Shown here: positions 1 to 11,492 of the stretch, piece by piece
How the letters are laid out: each line of letters opens with the position of its first letter
Numbering within the stretch: the first letter of the stretch is position 1
NCBI GenBank assembly: GCA_001953115.1
Contig: LSSL01000671.1
Span: 1-31,091 of the forward strand
DNA: 31,091 nucleotides
Source of the DNA: Smittium mucronatum
Lineage: Eukaryota > Kickxellomycota > Harpellomycetes > Harpellales > Legeriomycetaceae
Direction: 5' to 3'
Made by a program: the position numbers and the translations under genes
Notes under the pieces: generated by a model
The model's input: the letters and a program-made list of their open reading frames with translations, nothing else
What the model was told of the DNA's origin: nothing
Databases searched by the model: none

Positions 1-383
1 AGAGCCTACTTCTAACAGGATTAATAAAATTAGGCTCGTACCCAAACGTGGGTTTGATCGACATGGCTTTCCTACAAATAGCTGTTAGACGCTGAGATCC
101 GTCTGACTGTCGAACGCTGGAAATGTGCACTAGACTATGTCTCAGCTGTGCTAAACGATCGGTTCCTCCTGTTTCTAGATGGTCCTCCTCTGGAATCGCT
201 GTCCTCCGAATCGCTGTGAGCTATCTCCACTACTCACAACCAAGAATAGTGCAATGCTGTGCACTGTCTCCACTACTCCCAACCAAGAATAGTACAACGC
301 TGCGTGAAATTTTAGTCTAGTGTACTTCGAAAAAGTACACTATTAAGCCCCTAAACCACGGCAAGGTATTTCACTCTTAGGGG
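1..383. repeat. Interspersed repeat R1, copy 1 (cut by window edge)
   Basis: This block closely matches 21543-21881 in the same orientation, with scattered substitutions. It carries an internal tandem duplication of about 48 bp (around 213-304, units containing CCAAGAATAGT) that is present only once in the other copy. Near its end lie a hairpin at about 322-344 (AGTGTACTT / AAGTACACT) and a second stem closing CCCCTAA with TTAGGGG. Both copies stop matching after TAGGGG, so 383 is a natural end of the element. The small ORF here is not conserved in frame and is not a gene. Class uncertain: solo-LTR-like or non-autonomous element. Confidence 0.8.
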
Positions 384-390
384 CATACAC

Positions 391-548
391 TTCACCTACT
401 AGATCAACCAAATGTTTTTCATAATTAAGATTTTTTGGACAAATAGAAACCTTTAGTTTCACCAAAATACACAAATTTACGCATATGTCTTAATATTTGA
501 TTTTAAGTGGTCAAAAAGTAGGTGAAATGTAAATAAGTCAATAGTCAC
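391..548 (-). mobile_element. MITE-like repeat M1, truncated copy
   Basis: This stretch matches the reverse complement of 22516-22710, sharing the internal blocks AAGTGGTCAAAAAGTA, CAAAATACACAA and ATGTCTTAATA. The outer end seen in the other copy (GGGACTATTGACCTA) is missing because repeat R1 abuts it at 383-391. A further terminus-like sequence (AGTAGGTGAAATTTCC) lies at about 703-720, so a longer nested element may run to about 740. Confidence 0.6.
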
Positions 549-984
549 TTCACCTTCAGGATTTACGCCTGATTTTTAAACCTATTAAACTTCATTTAAA
601 AAAATAACTTCCTACAAAAACAAATCATTTCTGCAAAAAATAAATCTTTTTGTTAATTTTTCAACAATAAAATTTTTTTAGACAAAAATTAAGCGAAATT
701 TTTAGTAGGTGAAATTTCCAGTAGGTCTTCAATCACGTTGCTGATGTGTGAAATATTAACTTTTAAAGCATTATTATATGGAACTAAACTGAAAATTAAA
801 GACAAAAAAAAATAAAGTGAGATAAAAAGAGCTCAAAAATATCAATTTTATAAGCTGAAAATTACACATTATTTTCATCATTATGATCTTTCGTCAAAGG
901 TAAATAAGAAAGGGTGGGTGGAGCTTGCAGGGTTTAACGTTTTTAGAGACAAATTATTAAATTATTACGAGGATCTTTTTTAGA
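549..984. other. AT-rich intergenic DNA
   Basis: No gene is visible. The stretch holds A/T runs and, near 700-740, one more copy of the M1-type end motif TAGGTGAAATTTC. Nothing else is supported. Confidence 0.5.
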
Positions 985-1835
985 TGTTAAAAATACATAA
1001 CTTCATTTTTAGAGCATATTATTACATTATTGGAGATATGTTTTTTCATTTTTAGGAAAATATTATTTCATTATTGAGTAGATTTTTTTATATTTTTATA
1101 GGCATAATATCACAGGATTGGAGATGTTTATTTTCATAGTTACAGACATTTTCCCACTTTTTAGAGCATATTTACTACTTTTTTTTACATAACCCGCCCC
1201 AATTATTTTTATAAAGGAATTTATATCGATTATGATTTCTCCAAGAACTAATTCATTCGATATACCATCAGGAAATTGAAATAAGTAAAATCTAAAGGCA
1301 TCGAAAATCAAAAAATATGATCTTATTTAATTAGGATGATACTTCAATTTTTTAAAAATTTCAAAATAATTTCTATCTAAAACCACTTTCTCAATAAAAT
1401 TACTAATAATGATAACAAATAATGGATCTTTCTTCATAAAGTAATTATTATTTTATTATTATTTTTATTTCATAATCACTTTTTCTATGAGAGTTTTGAC
1501 AGCTTCAAATGTTAATGCATCCATTAGTTTAGATATTCTATATGAAATCGACGATATAAATGAATAAACTGAATTATAATCATCATTTATAAAAATAATA
1601 TGGGCGGATTATTTAATATAGTAATTATGCTCTAGAAAGTGGGAAATTTTCTGTAACTATAAAAATGAATATATCCAATCCTGTGATATTATGCCTCCAT
1701 AAATGGAAAAAAATATCCCCTATCATTAAATAACATTTTTCTAAAAATGCAATTATGTGTTTTTAAGAATGAAAATACCATTCCCCCCTTAAACAATGTA
1801 ATAATGTGTATCTAAAAATGAAAACTCCTGGAATG
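985..1835. repeat. Foldback element with long inverted arms
   Basis: The left arm (about 985-1202) and right arm (about 1598-1835) are reverse complements with modest divergence. The best-matched core is GGCATAATATCACAGGATTGG at 1101-1121, whose complement lies at about 1676-1695. Each arm is itself a string of roughly 45-55 bp degenerate units, each containing a variant of CATTTTTAGAGCATATTATT. The loop (1203-1597) has no gene. This is typical of a foldback transposon or large MITE. Outer limits are approximate. Confidence 0.7.
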
Positions 1836-2328
1836 ATAATCTCTAGATGTATATTACGAATTTACCGAGCCATTTAGATCGAAGATAGATTCCGACACTG
1901 TACTTTAAAAAGAGGAATATTAAATTCCCCATATTTAATATAGACTCAGCCAAGCTTAAAAACGAAATTTCACGACTCGATATTATATAACAAATATGGA
2001 ATATTTCGTCCGTAATGCTTACGAAACTATTTCATAAAACTATACATAATAACTTTCCACTAACTTTGCTCCCATAGGATTATCCTTTATACTGGTTTAT
2101 TCGGATCTCGATGTATTAAATCCAATATATATCGGAATGTGTCGTAATTCTATCTAATGTTAGCATTTATTAAGCGTCATTAATATGACTTAATAATCAG
2201 TTTAAAATAAATTTTCTGCTTTTGGGATACGATGCCGGGTTAGAGGTATACTTATCCCTTTATTTACTGCTAATTTTCGACATAATCTATGTAATATGGA
2301 ATCGGGTAACAGATTTGATTCACTATAA
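1836..2328. other. Intergenic DNA without recognised content
   Basis: Both strands show only short interrupted frames. I see no repeat partner elsewhere in the window. Confidence 0.4.
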
Positions 2329-3172
2329 TATTTATACATCAAACTAGAAAGTTGCGTTTAGTACCGGAATTTCATCTCTAGCCCTGAAAATTATTTCTTT
2401 TAGTGATTGGCACCAAAAACACATTAATTTGCCCCAAATATCAGTCTATTTATATAGTTAGACAACTCTGTTGGATAATATTTGAATGATTTTTTTTTCG
2501 TTTTAAATATTTAATATCAGTTCTTATCAAGTTTCAGACCGATTTATTTTATTTTTGTGAAATCTTCATTTCTAACGTTGAAGCATAAATCATAACCTTC
2601 TAAATACGGGATTAAAAAACCAATATTTTGAATTAATACGTGTCATTTAAAAAAAGTCTCAAAAACTTTTATTAATGAAATTTCATTATTCATAAAAAAA
2701 GCCAACTTCATTAGTCTAAATAAACATCTTCTTTTCCCATTTTTTCGATATCTGGTTTATTCTTCACCTTCAATTTTTTGCCAAAGCTTATCCATGTCTT
2801 TTAACGTTTCTGAAAAAACATTAATATTACCTTCCTCGATTTTTATAATTTTTGTCGTCGGAGGGCTATTTAGTGTCATTTTCATGGCTATAAAATATGT
2901 TTATTTGATTTAGCTTTGATAAATTAACATACTATTGGTTAAAGATATGAAATTGGCAAATATATTTGTATAAATTTAGATAAATCGGATAGCTTATCAC
3001 ACATGGAGACGAAAGATTTAAAAAGGCAATAGTATAACCAATTAAATAAATAGACCGATATTTGGGACAAAGTAATGTATTTTTAGTGCCCAATCACTAA
3101 AAGAAATATTTTTTAAGTCTAGAGATGTAATTACAGATCTAAATGTAGCTTTATGGTTTGATGTATTTATAT
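2329..3172. repeat. Inverted repeat pair
   Basis: 2329-2453 pairs with the reverse complement of about 3037-3172. The shared core is ATTTCTTTTAGTGATTGG at 2391-2408, followed by a match through CCCAAATATC.GTCTATTTAT. Identity looks like 75-80 percent by eye. The spacer contains one copy of the dispersed repeat R2. Together these look like one decayed terminal-inverted-repeat element or two copies of a repeat in opposite orientation. Confidence 0.6.
2838..3030 (+). repeat. Dispersed repeat R2, copy 1
   Basis: It shares an ordered set of blocks with 23360-23540 and 23905-24095: GTCG-C-GG near the start, then TTTAGTGTCATTTTC, then GAAATTGGCAAATAT, then ACATGGAGACGAAAG. The copies are diverged and indel-rich but colinear and in the same orientation. 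Class unknown. Confidence 0.6.
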
Positions 3173-3189
3173 TAAAGCGATTTAATATT

Positions 3190-3700
3190 TTCTCCCACAT
3201 GGAATACATATAGTGAGAGGGGTGTTTATCTTTCATAATTTTTTTATTTAGAGGCCAGCCCTTTTTTTCAGTCGCTATTTTTACTTAGTTAAGCTCTATC
3301 CGAGTAATATGAGTTTTTTCACTATCTATTCTATTTATATAGCTGTCTACGAGAAAAAATTTCACAGATAGTTTCAAAATATCTTGGCAGTAAGTTTCTC
3401 GATCTTGAATCCAATGATTAATCCCAATACTTGAATATTTGCGGAACTGGAAAAATATATAGAAATAGTCTAAAAAAAAAAAAACTATGAATAATCTGAT
3501 ATTTTAGTCAACTCAATAAATATCGGATGACTCACTGAATCAGTGAAGGTTTTATAAAACTTTAGAAGCGTTGATATATAGTCTTTTATACATGCTACCC
3601 TCATCTATTGAAAACGAATTTTCTTGCTAGATGGAAGATTATTTAAGTAGTTGAAATCATAGTATTTATCTCTTGTGAAATTTCTTGACCTAAAAAGCGC
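3190..3700. other. Intergenic DNA without recognised content
   Basis: No frame on either strand is sustained beyond a few dozen codons and no known motif is visible. It separates the repeats on the left from the coding-like debris that begins near 3790. Confidence 0.4.
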
Positions 3701-3789
3701 CATTGGACAGATCTGTACCCGAATCAACGTCTAGAAAGTCATTCATTTATTTTTTTTTTGTCAATGAAGAGATTTTTTAGATCTCAGAC

Positions 3790-6600
3790 TTCCTGAAAAC
3801 ACCACTGATCCTCGATACCATCAAGCTCCAATTCTTTTTTGCCGAGATAGTCGAATTTCAGCTTTTTTATTCCGGGATTATTGTTTTCACTAGCAGAAAA
3901 AGATTTTGTGGCACAAAGAGAGACATATGATCTATTAAACATTTTTCTGCCTTCCAAATTGGCACCTATAAGGTAATATTAATTTGGTCTCGATGTAAAT
4001 CTTGTACCATTTGAGATAAAAGGTTATAGGTTGGGCAACCGTAAGTATAGCTGAAATTTTTCCATTTGAAGGCTATCTTTTTTTTACATCAGGAATTTTT
4101 TTTCTAGAAACCAGCTAAATTAATTTTGCACTTTTCTTTTCTGTTTAGAGACAAAATTTAATCCGTATTTTGTATACCTTAAACTATAACTTGATTTCAG
4201 CGAATCGAAGGTCTTCGTAGAATATACCATTATGTTTGAACAGTTAACCTATTAAGCGAGTCTACCGGGTTCAGTCTTTTCGAAAAATTTATATCTGTGG
4301 TAGAGTATTGGAATTTAATCTGTGTAAAAAAAAACAATTCTCTTCTGGTATTCCCAACAACCCAGGAACTTTGCTTTAGCAAAATTACTGATATTAAAGT
4401 GCGCGCGTGTATTTTCAGAGTAGAAAGCATTGTTGACTAACCACACTCAGGATTTTTAGAAAGTGTAAAACCTTGAGAAGATCCTTGGAGCTGATGTAAA
4501 TATCCATTTTTGATCATTTTCATGGTCCTAAGTAAATTTAAAATTCTTCTACTGTCCCACGGGAAAAATTCTGAAATACTTGTAAAAAATTCATTTCCGA
4601 AGACTCTGTCACAAAAGAGAGTCTGGTTTTTTGACTTCAGTTGATTATTCCAGATTAATTGGTTCTAAATGGTTGGTTTCTCCAAAAAAACTGCTGAAGT
4701 CCAATATTTAGAGGTTGAAAGATAATCGCTTTTGAGCTCTACGAATTTTCAGAGCATAAAAAATCCCTGAAGCTGTGCTAAATACATTGGCTGCGATTTC
4801 ACAACAAAACTAGTTAATAGATTAAATTTTTTTTACCTTTTATTCAGGAGCTTGGTGACATTTCTTTGAATATCCCAGATTTTGGTCGAAATCGTCTTAA
4901 GTTTCATTTTTCTGATGTGCATTGATATATCCAATTGTGTAATTTATTGGTATGAGGAAGATAAAGAATCTTCACATTTTGCCTTGAATCCAAATTCATA
5001 AATATTGGTGTATATCTAGCGTATGATAATTCCGCGCTCCTCCGTGGAGTTCCCATGATTAACGGATCGCAAATATAATCCGAGATGCGAATTTCTTTCG
5101 ATCCTGACTATTTAAGAACAGAATTTAGGATCTTCGTGAGGAAAAATGTACTCAGTGATAGTCCGAAATCTAGAGCGAGATACTGCAATCAGTGGTAGCT
5201 CCTATAAAGCTCGGGTTATTTTCGGCACTAATTTTAAACTAGAATATGTACGAGTGAATAATGTGGTTCTGGGAACATCAGGCAATCCTTTTTATGGGTT
5301 ATTATGCATATTGATTAAAGAATCTCTATTTTGATATTAGACTCTCCTAAATGCTGATTTTGCTAGATGTGTATTATTGATCTAATGCCTTATTTCTTTT
5401 TTAAATCATGAAAATATAGCCGAAGAAGCCTAGATCCCTCTGCGGTATCTCCTAAGTAGCTTAATTCGATAGAAAATAGAAGATTTTACCGAAAGAGCTT
5501 TTCTGACTATCCTTCTCTGCTTCATTTATATAGAAGTAGAAATAACTAACTAGGTGTACCCGTAAGACCGAGGAGCATCGGTAGCTAAGTCAGTTTTTGA
5601 AATTTTGTGTTCTTGAAAGATATTCCGTATTCCCTCAAAAGTATACTACAAACCCAATTAATGTAAGATATTTTGTACCAAGATGCCTTTAAGTAGCTAT
5701 AAAATTTCCCACTAAGGGTCCCATTTCGGTATCCACTGAGAATACCTCCCATGGCCGCAACCACTCCTGCTAAAATTTAGGATTTTCTTGACTGCCTTAT
5801 TTGAAAAATTAGAATTTGTGGCGGATCGGCGTTTTCTTTAAGCACAATAATTATTTTTTCTGCTATTCAAATACACTGTAAACTTATTCTGCTGGATATT
5901 GAAAAGCGGATCGTATCTTTGTTTTTCATCAGCATTATTCTTTTTGATGAGGGTGTTCAGCGCTTCTAGATTGATAAGCTGTATTTTTTCAGATTTGATG
6001 AGCTGATTAGGTTAGCCTTTCAGCTCCAGTCACCTATTAAAGCTATCTAATCTCATTTATTTTACGGTTAAAGAGATTTTGGAAAGATGAGATCTCATAG
6101 CTTTGGAGTAAAATACTTCAGGATAATAGAACAATTCGTCCTGGAGTTTTTTAGGTTTCAAGGTGGGCATATAGTTGATTGGGGGGCTTTTTTGAGCTAG
6201 TACTAACTGTATTACAATGAGTTTTAAATTAGTTTTATTCAATGAACTAGACGCTGTATAGTTCATTTGCGGTGGTTTGTGGTTAATAGTACTTTTTTTT
6301 TTGGAATTGGTGGATCATAATCACGAGCTCTTATTAGATTTGGGAGTATTTGAAGTGATTTTAAATATATGTAGATCGTTCCATTAATTCTGTATAGACT
6401 TTCAGGAAAGTAGCATTTAACCCTGTAGTAATTCATAGGATTCTGGTTCTAGATTACGATCTTTTTCGGGTTGGAATTTTCGCCTATTTTTTCAGTGCCT
6501 TGATTAGACTTTGGACAAATGGGCACTGGATCTTGGATTAAAAATCCATGTTCTGTTGTATATCGTGAAGCAATAAAAAGGAAATTTTTTATACTTACAG
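3790..6600 (-). pseudogene. Decayed coding-like region, family not recognised
   Basis: Read on the minus strand, this region gives a series of protein-like stretches in shifting frames, broken by stops. Examples: about 6530-6450 (DPVPICPKSNQGTEKI), 6266-6057 (a 69-residue open stretch with PPINYMPTLKPKKLQDELF), about 5990-5830 (LINLEALNTLIKKNNADEKQ), about 5775-5600 (AGVVAAMGGILSGYRNGTLSG), and 3970-3790 (ends LGKKELELDGIEDQWCFQEV, stop). Composition is less AT-rich than the flanks. The GGILSGYRNGTLSG stretch faintly recalls the N-terminal motif of sugar transporters, but its neighbours do not support that. It could be one large dead gene, several, or an old transposon. A plus-strand frame at 5146-5334 competes with it, so strand and unity are not certain. 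Confidence 0.35.
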
Positions 6601-7090
6601 TGTGCCTCTAATAAAGTAAAGATGATGAGGATAAAAATAATGAGTAATTAGTAGCTTATAAAATGAAAAACTCATGAAATTATATTTAACTTTATGTTTA
6701 TTAACTTATAATTTTCGGATTAGTTTTAACTGATATGATTTTAACTCTTAATACTTAGCCTCTTTGAATTATATAACACTAAATCTGCTATTTTTACATT
6801 AAAAAATTTCAAATTTTGTTTTATGGTTTAAAAAACTCAAGATTCAGTATGTAAAATAAAAATATCTGTAAAATATAGAATACTAATGGATATGTATTAA
6901 AAAAAGGGCAAAAAAATATCCTGTTCGTAATTTTTGCCTTTTTTATTTTTTATAAATTTCCTATTTATATTTCTTTTTTTTTTTTGGTTTTATAATGTAG
7001 TCTATCGGCAAAAAATAGTTAAATATTACGCAATTTCTCATATCTTAAGGCCATATCCGAAATTTTGCTCTATGACGCTGTTTTTTTATG
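6601..7090. other. AT-rich intergenic DNA with poly-T tracts
   Basis: T-runs occur at about 6970-6985 and 7092-7103. Read on the minus strand, the latter would be a poly-A tract at the 3' end of the LINE. The 63-codon frame at 6934-7125 is only a translation of these T-runs. A GTAAGTAT splice-donor-like site on the minus strand lies near 6590-6600, but no exon can be defended around it. Confidence 0.4.
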
Positions 7091-7199
7091 CAATTTTTTT
7101 TTTTAAAAAAATGAAAAATATATAAAAACACCAATAAAAATTTCAAAAAAAATTCCCTATCTAACATCGATCCACCGCTCTAGCATCGACTTACTCATT

Positions 7200-10100
7200 G
7201 TTAATTGGCCCAAAGAGGCTGGTGATCTATAATTACTTTCCAGTATTTATAGCGTGCAAAGATAACTCCATCCGAAATTATCTCTGTTTCCAGCTCAATA
7301 ATTGACTGGAGTTCTTAGCGCTTATTTAAAAAAAGATATTTTAGTCACCCTCCTAAAGCTTTTACGGTACGTTCCAAATATATTGGTGCAGAAAAAGAAA
7401 CGTTAAACTTTCTTAGAAATTTATATATTTAACATAAATTGTCTAGTTTTATATCTAATAAGTTTCTCCATTTTTCGCACAGTAAAAATGGGTGCTCAAT
7501 TGGCTCTGGCACGTTTTTTTTTTGCAAAAGGGAGAAAAAAATATAACTTTAATCAATCGATTTCTGCATTTTCCAGGAGCTGAACCATCCAAAATTAACC
7601 AACTCGGATTTTACCGATTTCCTGGAGGCCTATTCGCGGATCCGATACAGGGCCTGAAGATTGATCCAATTTCCAGAATTTTTTAATTTTTCATTTAATG
7701 CTCATTTTTGAATTATGGATCTGTTATTCGATTTTTTTGATAGGTTAATGGTTTTTTAATTTGAAAAATTCTGCAGGTTTTATTATATTTTTTCAGCCAT
7801 TTTTATGTTTTCGTCACCAATGTGTTCATACACGATCGGGGGGTTTTTGTATTATGTCAGCGGACCATTTATTTGAATTTTATTATTCGTATTGTACCAT
7901 CTTACGGGATAAACTGGTATTTAAAAAGAATGATTTTATATATATTTTTATTAAGTCTTTCCATAGCAGCAGATTTTTCCACTCGGGAAATAAATCTAAC
8001 ATCTTTATATATTTCAATTTATATATGATTGGTTCTGTATTCACTCATACCGAATGTCTCACCAAAATAGGTTCCAATCATAATGAGTACTGAATTTATT
8101 ATTTTTATTTTTATCGCAGTTAGAAGATTGAACCTAGATAAAAATTTGAATACTCTTAAAAAATCCATTTTTGACTTTTAGTTTATTTTTTTTTATTTTC
8201 GCTGATGCCAAAAAAGTCTTCATTAAATATCTAACCAAGTTATTCATATACTTGTAAATTTTCATATTTTTTTCCTTGGGCGGTGAAAGAATAATTTATT
8301 TTTGAACAGATTCTGAGCGTTCCGGACTTCGATGTGTTAATTTTTATTTCCCAAATATTTGTCCCGATAATAAACAGAGTTTAAAGATTTTTTTTATCAC
8401 TTCAGTGTATTTGCTATTACTGCAAAATCATCTACGAATACAAGTCCACGGATTTTTTTCCCTAGTGTGTGCACATATACATCTTAAATTCCATCAAAAA
8501 TATCGCTAATGTAAAAATTTAATAAAATCGATGATACTGGGCATCCTTGTCTCACGCCACACTTATAATCAAATATCTCAGTCAGCTCATTTTCTGATCT
8601 TACAGATAATTTCGGCGACTGAAAAAGTTCTTTATAATGAATAAAATATTCCCGTCGATTCCTAAATTCATCAGCTTAATATCAGTACCACGCGTGACAC
8701 CATGTCATAAGCTTTAGAGGAATATATAAATTCTATCCAAGTTTCTAAGACCATAATTTTTCTCCGTTTTACAACTTCATACAAAGCTGTCGCCTGGGAG
8801 ATGCATTCATCTCGAATCCTAAATAATCCTTATTCTTATAAAATAATAATGCATTTTTCGCTGATTTATGCGAGTTCATTAGATAAACTTTTGTCAATAT
8901 TTTTACGAACTTCTGTGTAAGTGAGATACCGCGGTAATTGTTTGGGTCTTGAAGATGTTCCTTTTTTGGGATTGATAGCGCTATGACTGTTGACTTTATT
9001 TCAGAAATTTATCCAGTGTCCATGATTGACCATATAATTTTAAAGATTAAATTGAGAATTTTCTAAGTAGTCTAATTTTAAGATTTAGCTATTTTCCATA
9101 CTTCATTGGGGATTCCATAGGTTCCAGATTTTATTTTTTGATATTTTTTTTGGAGAAGGGGTTATATCTGACAATTTTATTGGTTCATCACAATATTGGA
9201 AGGGTTTTATGTCATAGATCAACATCGATTCCTACTTATCAGTAGCTCTACTGTTACCGGTTATATCTATTGCAAGTTTTTTGAAGTGATTTTCCCAAAT
9301 TTTTAGTTTGGCATCAGGTTATATTATTATTTTCTTGTGAATATCAAGCATTGGGTTTACTGAAGTGCTGATTATTAATTTTAGTGTTGATTATTTAGTT
9401 AATTCCCACATTTTTTTTGGTTCATTAGTGTTTATATATTCATAAAAAAAATTTGAATCTATTTTCTTGACTTCTAAGCATCATTTTTCGCCTTTACATA
9501 GGCATCCAAATCGATTTTATCCTTATTTATAAGCTTTAAAGCTTTTTCTTTTTTTTAAATTTTTTCGATAGCTTTGTTAGACAAAAAAAAATTTTTTTTG
9601 ATAGGCGAGATCGGTTAAATCAGCTATTCAGTCATATTAATTCCATATTATATCAATTGACTCTTTAGCACTTTGATTTATATCGATTAGATCGGTGGCA
9701 AATAGATCGAATCGGTTGCATGAAATTAATTGGTCTTTGACCGATTAAATTTTTTTCACGTTGATATTTCTTTTTTTATGGGGGTCTATCTAAAGAATCC
9801 AATTCTCATTCAACTGTGTTAGGAAATGGTAGGATATGCCAAAAATTTAGTTTGCAATGCACAGATTTGGTATTGATCCAACCCCATAGAAACATATGTG
9901 ATCAATCATTCGACTCATAACATTCCTATTCCATCGAGAGCCCAGTGATTCGGTTACTCGGGCATATTCATAATTGGTACCAGACTTTTTTATAAACTGG
10001 ATCCATTTTTTCGCGTCCATATTGAAGTCACCTGCAAAGATGATTTAGTCTTTTGTGTCTACTATTTTATTCAGAAAAAGATTTATTTCTTCCATCGTTC

Positions 10101-10461
10101 TTTTTTTTCTTATCCCATAAGAGATTATATGGGAGTTGATTGTTAAAATTTTAAAATTACTGAATTTTCGAGTTTTTACTTGTATTATGCCAACCATACA
10201 AGTTGGGTGGTTTTTTAATTCGTTAATAAAGAGCCCAGATTTTTTTCTGACTCCTATCAAAAGACTATTATCACCCTTGGTTAGATCAGCTTTAGACTCT
10301 ATTATGGTGTAGCCGAATATCTTACATCGATATTACTTCTTGTTTAAGAAGGTTTATTGTATTAATATTAAACCCATAATATTTTTTTAAAAAATAATTT
10401 CTAGTTCAGGAATTATCGATTTTATACCTCTGATATTAATCCTCATCACTTTTAATTTTGA
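7200..10461 (-). pseudogene. LINE ORF2 remnant: endonuclease plus reverse transcriptase
   Basis: ORF2 would nick target DNA and copy element RNA into it. Endonuclease (about 10461-9790): start MRINIRGIKSI, then GDFN at 10032-10021 and RMIDHMF near 9915-9890, the usual SRIDHIF site. A linker follows at about 9540-9400. RT (about 8990-8300): IPKKEHLQDPNNYRGISLTQ, then SQATALYEVVKRRK, SKAYDMV, GVRQGCPVSS at 8560-8530, and FVDD at 8440-8424 in place of FADD. After RT: INTSKSGTLRI near 8340, GTYFGETFGMSEYR near 8075-8035, RFISRVEKSAAMERLNKNI near 7995-7940, EPIEHPFLLCEKW near 7510-7466. Many in-frame stops and frame changes show it cannot make a full protein. Confidence 0.9.
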
Positions 10462-10790
10462 GTTTCTAGATATGCTTCAATTAATACTGTCGTAGATATT
10501 TTTTCATGACTTTTTCCTTATTTCCATATTTTTTTCTAGTATAATTTTAGCTTCAAATGACTTTTGAAGAGAAAAAACATCCAATTTGGATAAATTTAAA
10601 TTTAAGGTATTGGTTGCGTATGTCGCATGTTTATATGATTTATGTTTTTGTTTGATTTTTTTGACCATAAATTCCTGATTTTTGAGACTGGTGAGGTGTT
10701 AGAAATGGGTTTTTGCAGTTCCCGCATTCGGTTCGGGAAAATTAAAAAACAATTTGTCATGATTGGGAAATTTTGTCCTGGCTTTTACTG

Positions 10791-11037
10791 TGCATTTATA
10801 CGACCCAATAATATAACGTGATGCAGAAAAACATGATAACGCTATCCCCGTATCTTTATTTCAACCAATACACAGCCGCTGATTTGTACAAACATCTTCA
10901 ACGCTTTTGCTGCGGATTTATACCGCCCAGTAATATAGCCAGTGATAAAAACAAAATGATAACACCACTCCTGCACATCTATTTTGACCAGTAGCATAAC
11001 TACTGATTGGTACAAATATTCCCAACGCTTTTTCTGC
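10791..11037. repeat. Two-copy tandem repeat, unit about 122 bp
   Basis: Unit 1 begins at 10791 (TGCATTTATACGACCCA) and unit 2 at about 10911 (TGCGGATTTATACCGCCCA). Each continues through AATATA, ATGATAAC, TTGTACAAA/TGGTACAAA and CAACGCTTTT-CTGCG. A third start (TGCGTATTTTAT) is visible at 11035. The array lies between LINE ORF1 and ORF2, so it is either a spacer repeat of the element or a later insertion. A perfect 9-bp hairpin (GTGTTTTGC / GCAAAACAC) follows at about 11109-11132. Confidence 0.75.
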
Positions 11038-11492
11038 GTATTTTATCTTACTAGCACTTACTCTAAACTATAGAATTTATTCTAACCTAAACTATTCCTA
11101 CGTTTTGTATGTGTTTTGCACTGAAGCAAAACACATAAATAGTCCCGGTTTTTTTAGTTTTTGATTTATTTATCTGACAGCAATTGTCTTTTGTTTCCTA
11201 TTATTAGTCAAAGTTAAATAAATTATACGCTCTCTTGTCAGCAAAAGTAATACTTGGCTTAAATATATCTTTGCTTTTAGTTAGTACCTTTTTTCTTGCT
11301 TCTTCTCCCCTTGTTTTTGACACGTTTTATTGATATTTTTAAATTTTAAATTTTGTAAGATTTTTTTGTCGTTATTTTTTTATAATTAGAATTAAATTGG
11401 TTTTTTGATGAATAGGAGACCTCATTGCTCTATGTGCTCTTCGTAAAGATAGTAGAGTCTTCCATTTTTTTATTTTTCAAAAACAGTGTTTT

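Noticed and set aside
5690..5775. Sugar-transporter motif (GGILSGYRNGTLSG)
   Set aside because: The surrounding frames do not read as membrane helices, so the likeness is too local to name a family.
6590..6660. Possible signal peptide and first exon with a GTAAGTAT donor on the minus strand
   Set aside because: Frames on either side cannot be joined without meeting stops; the hydrophobic run may only reflect T-rich DNA.
7761..8093. 110-codon plus-strand frame
   Set aside because: The opposite strand reads as the LINE ORF2 C-terminal region (GETFGMSEYR), which fits its place after the RT.
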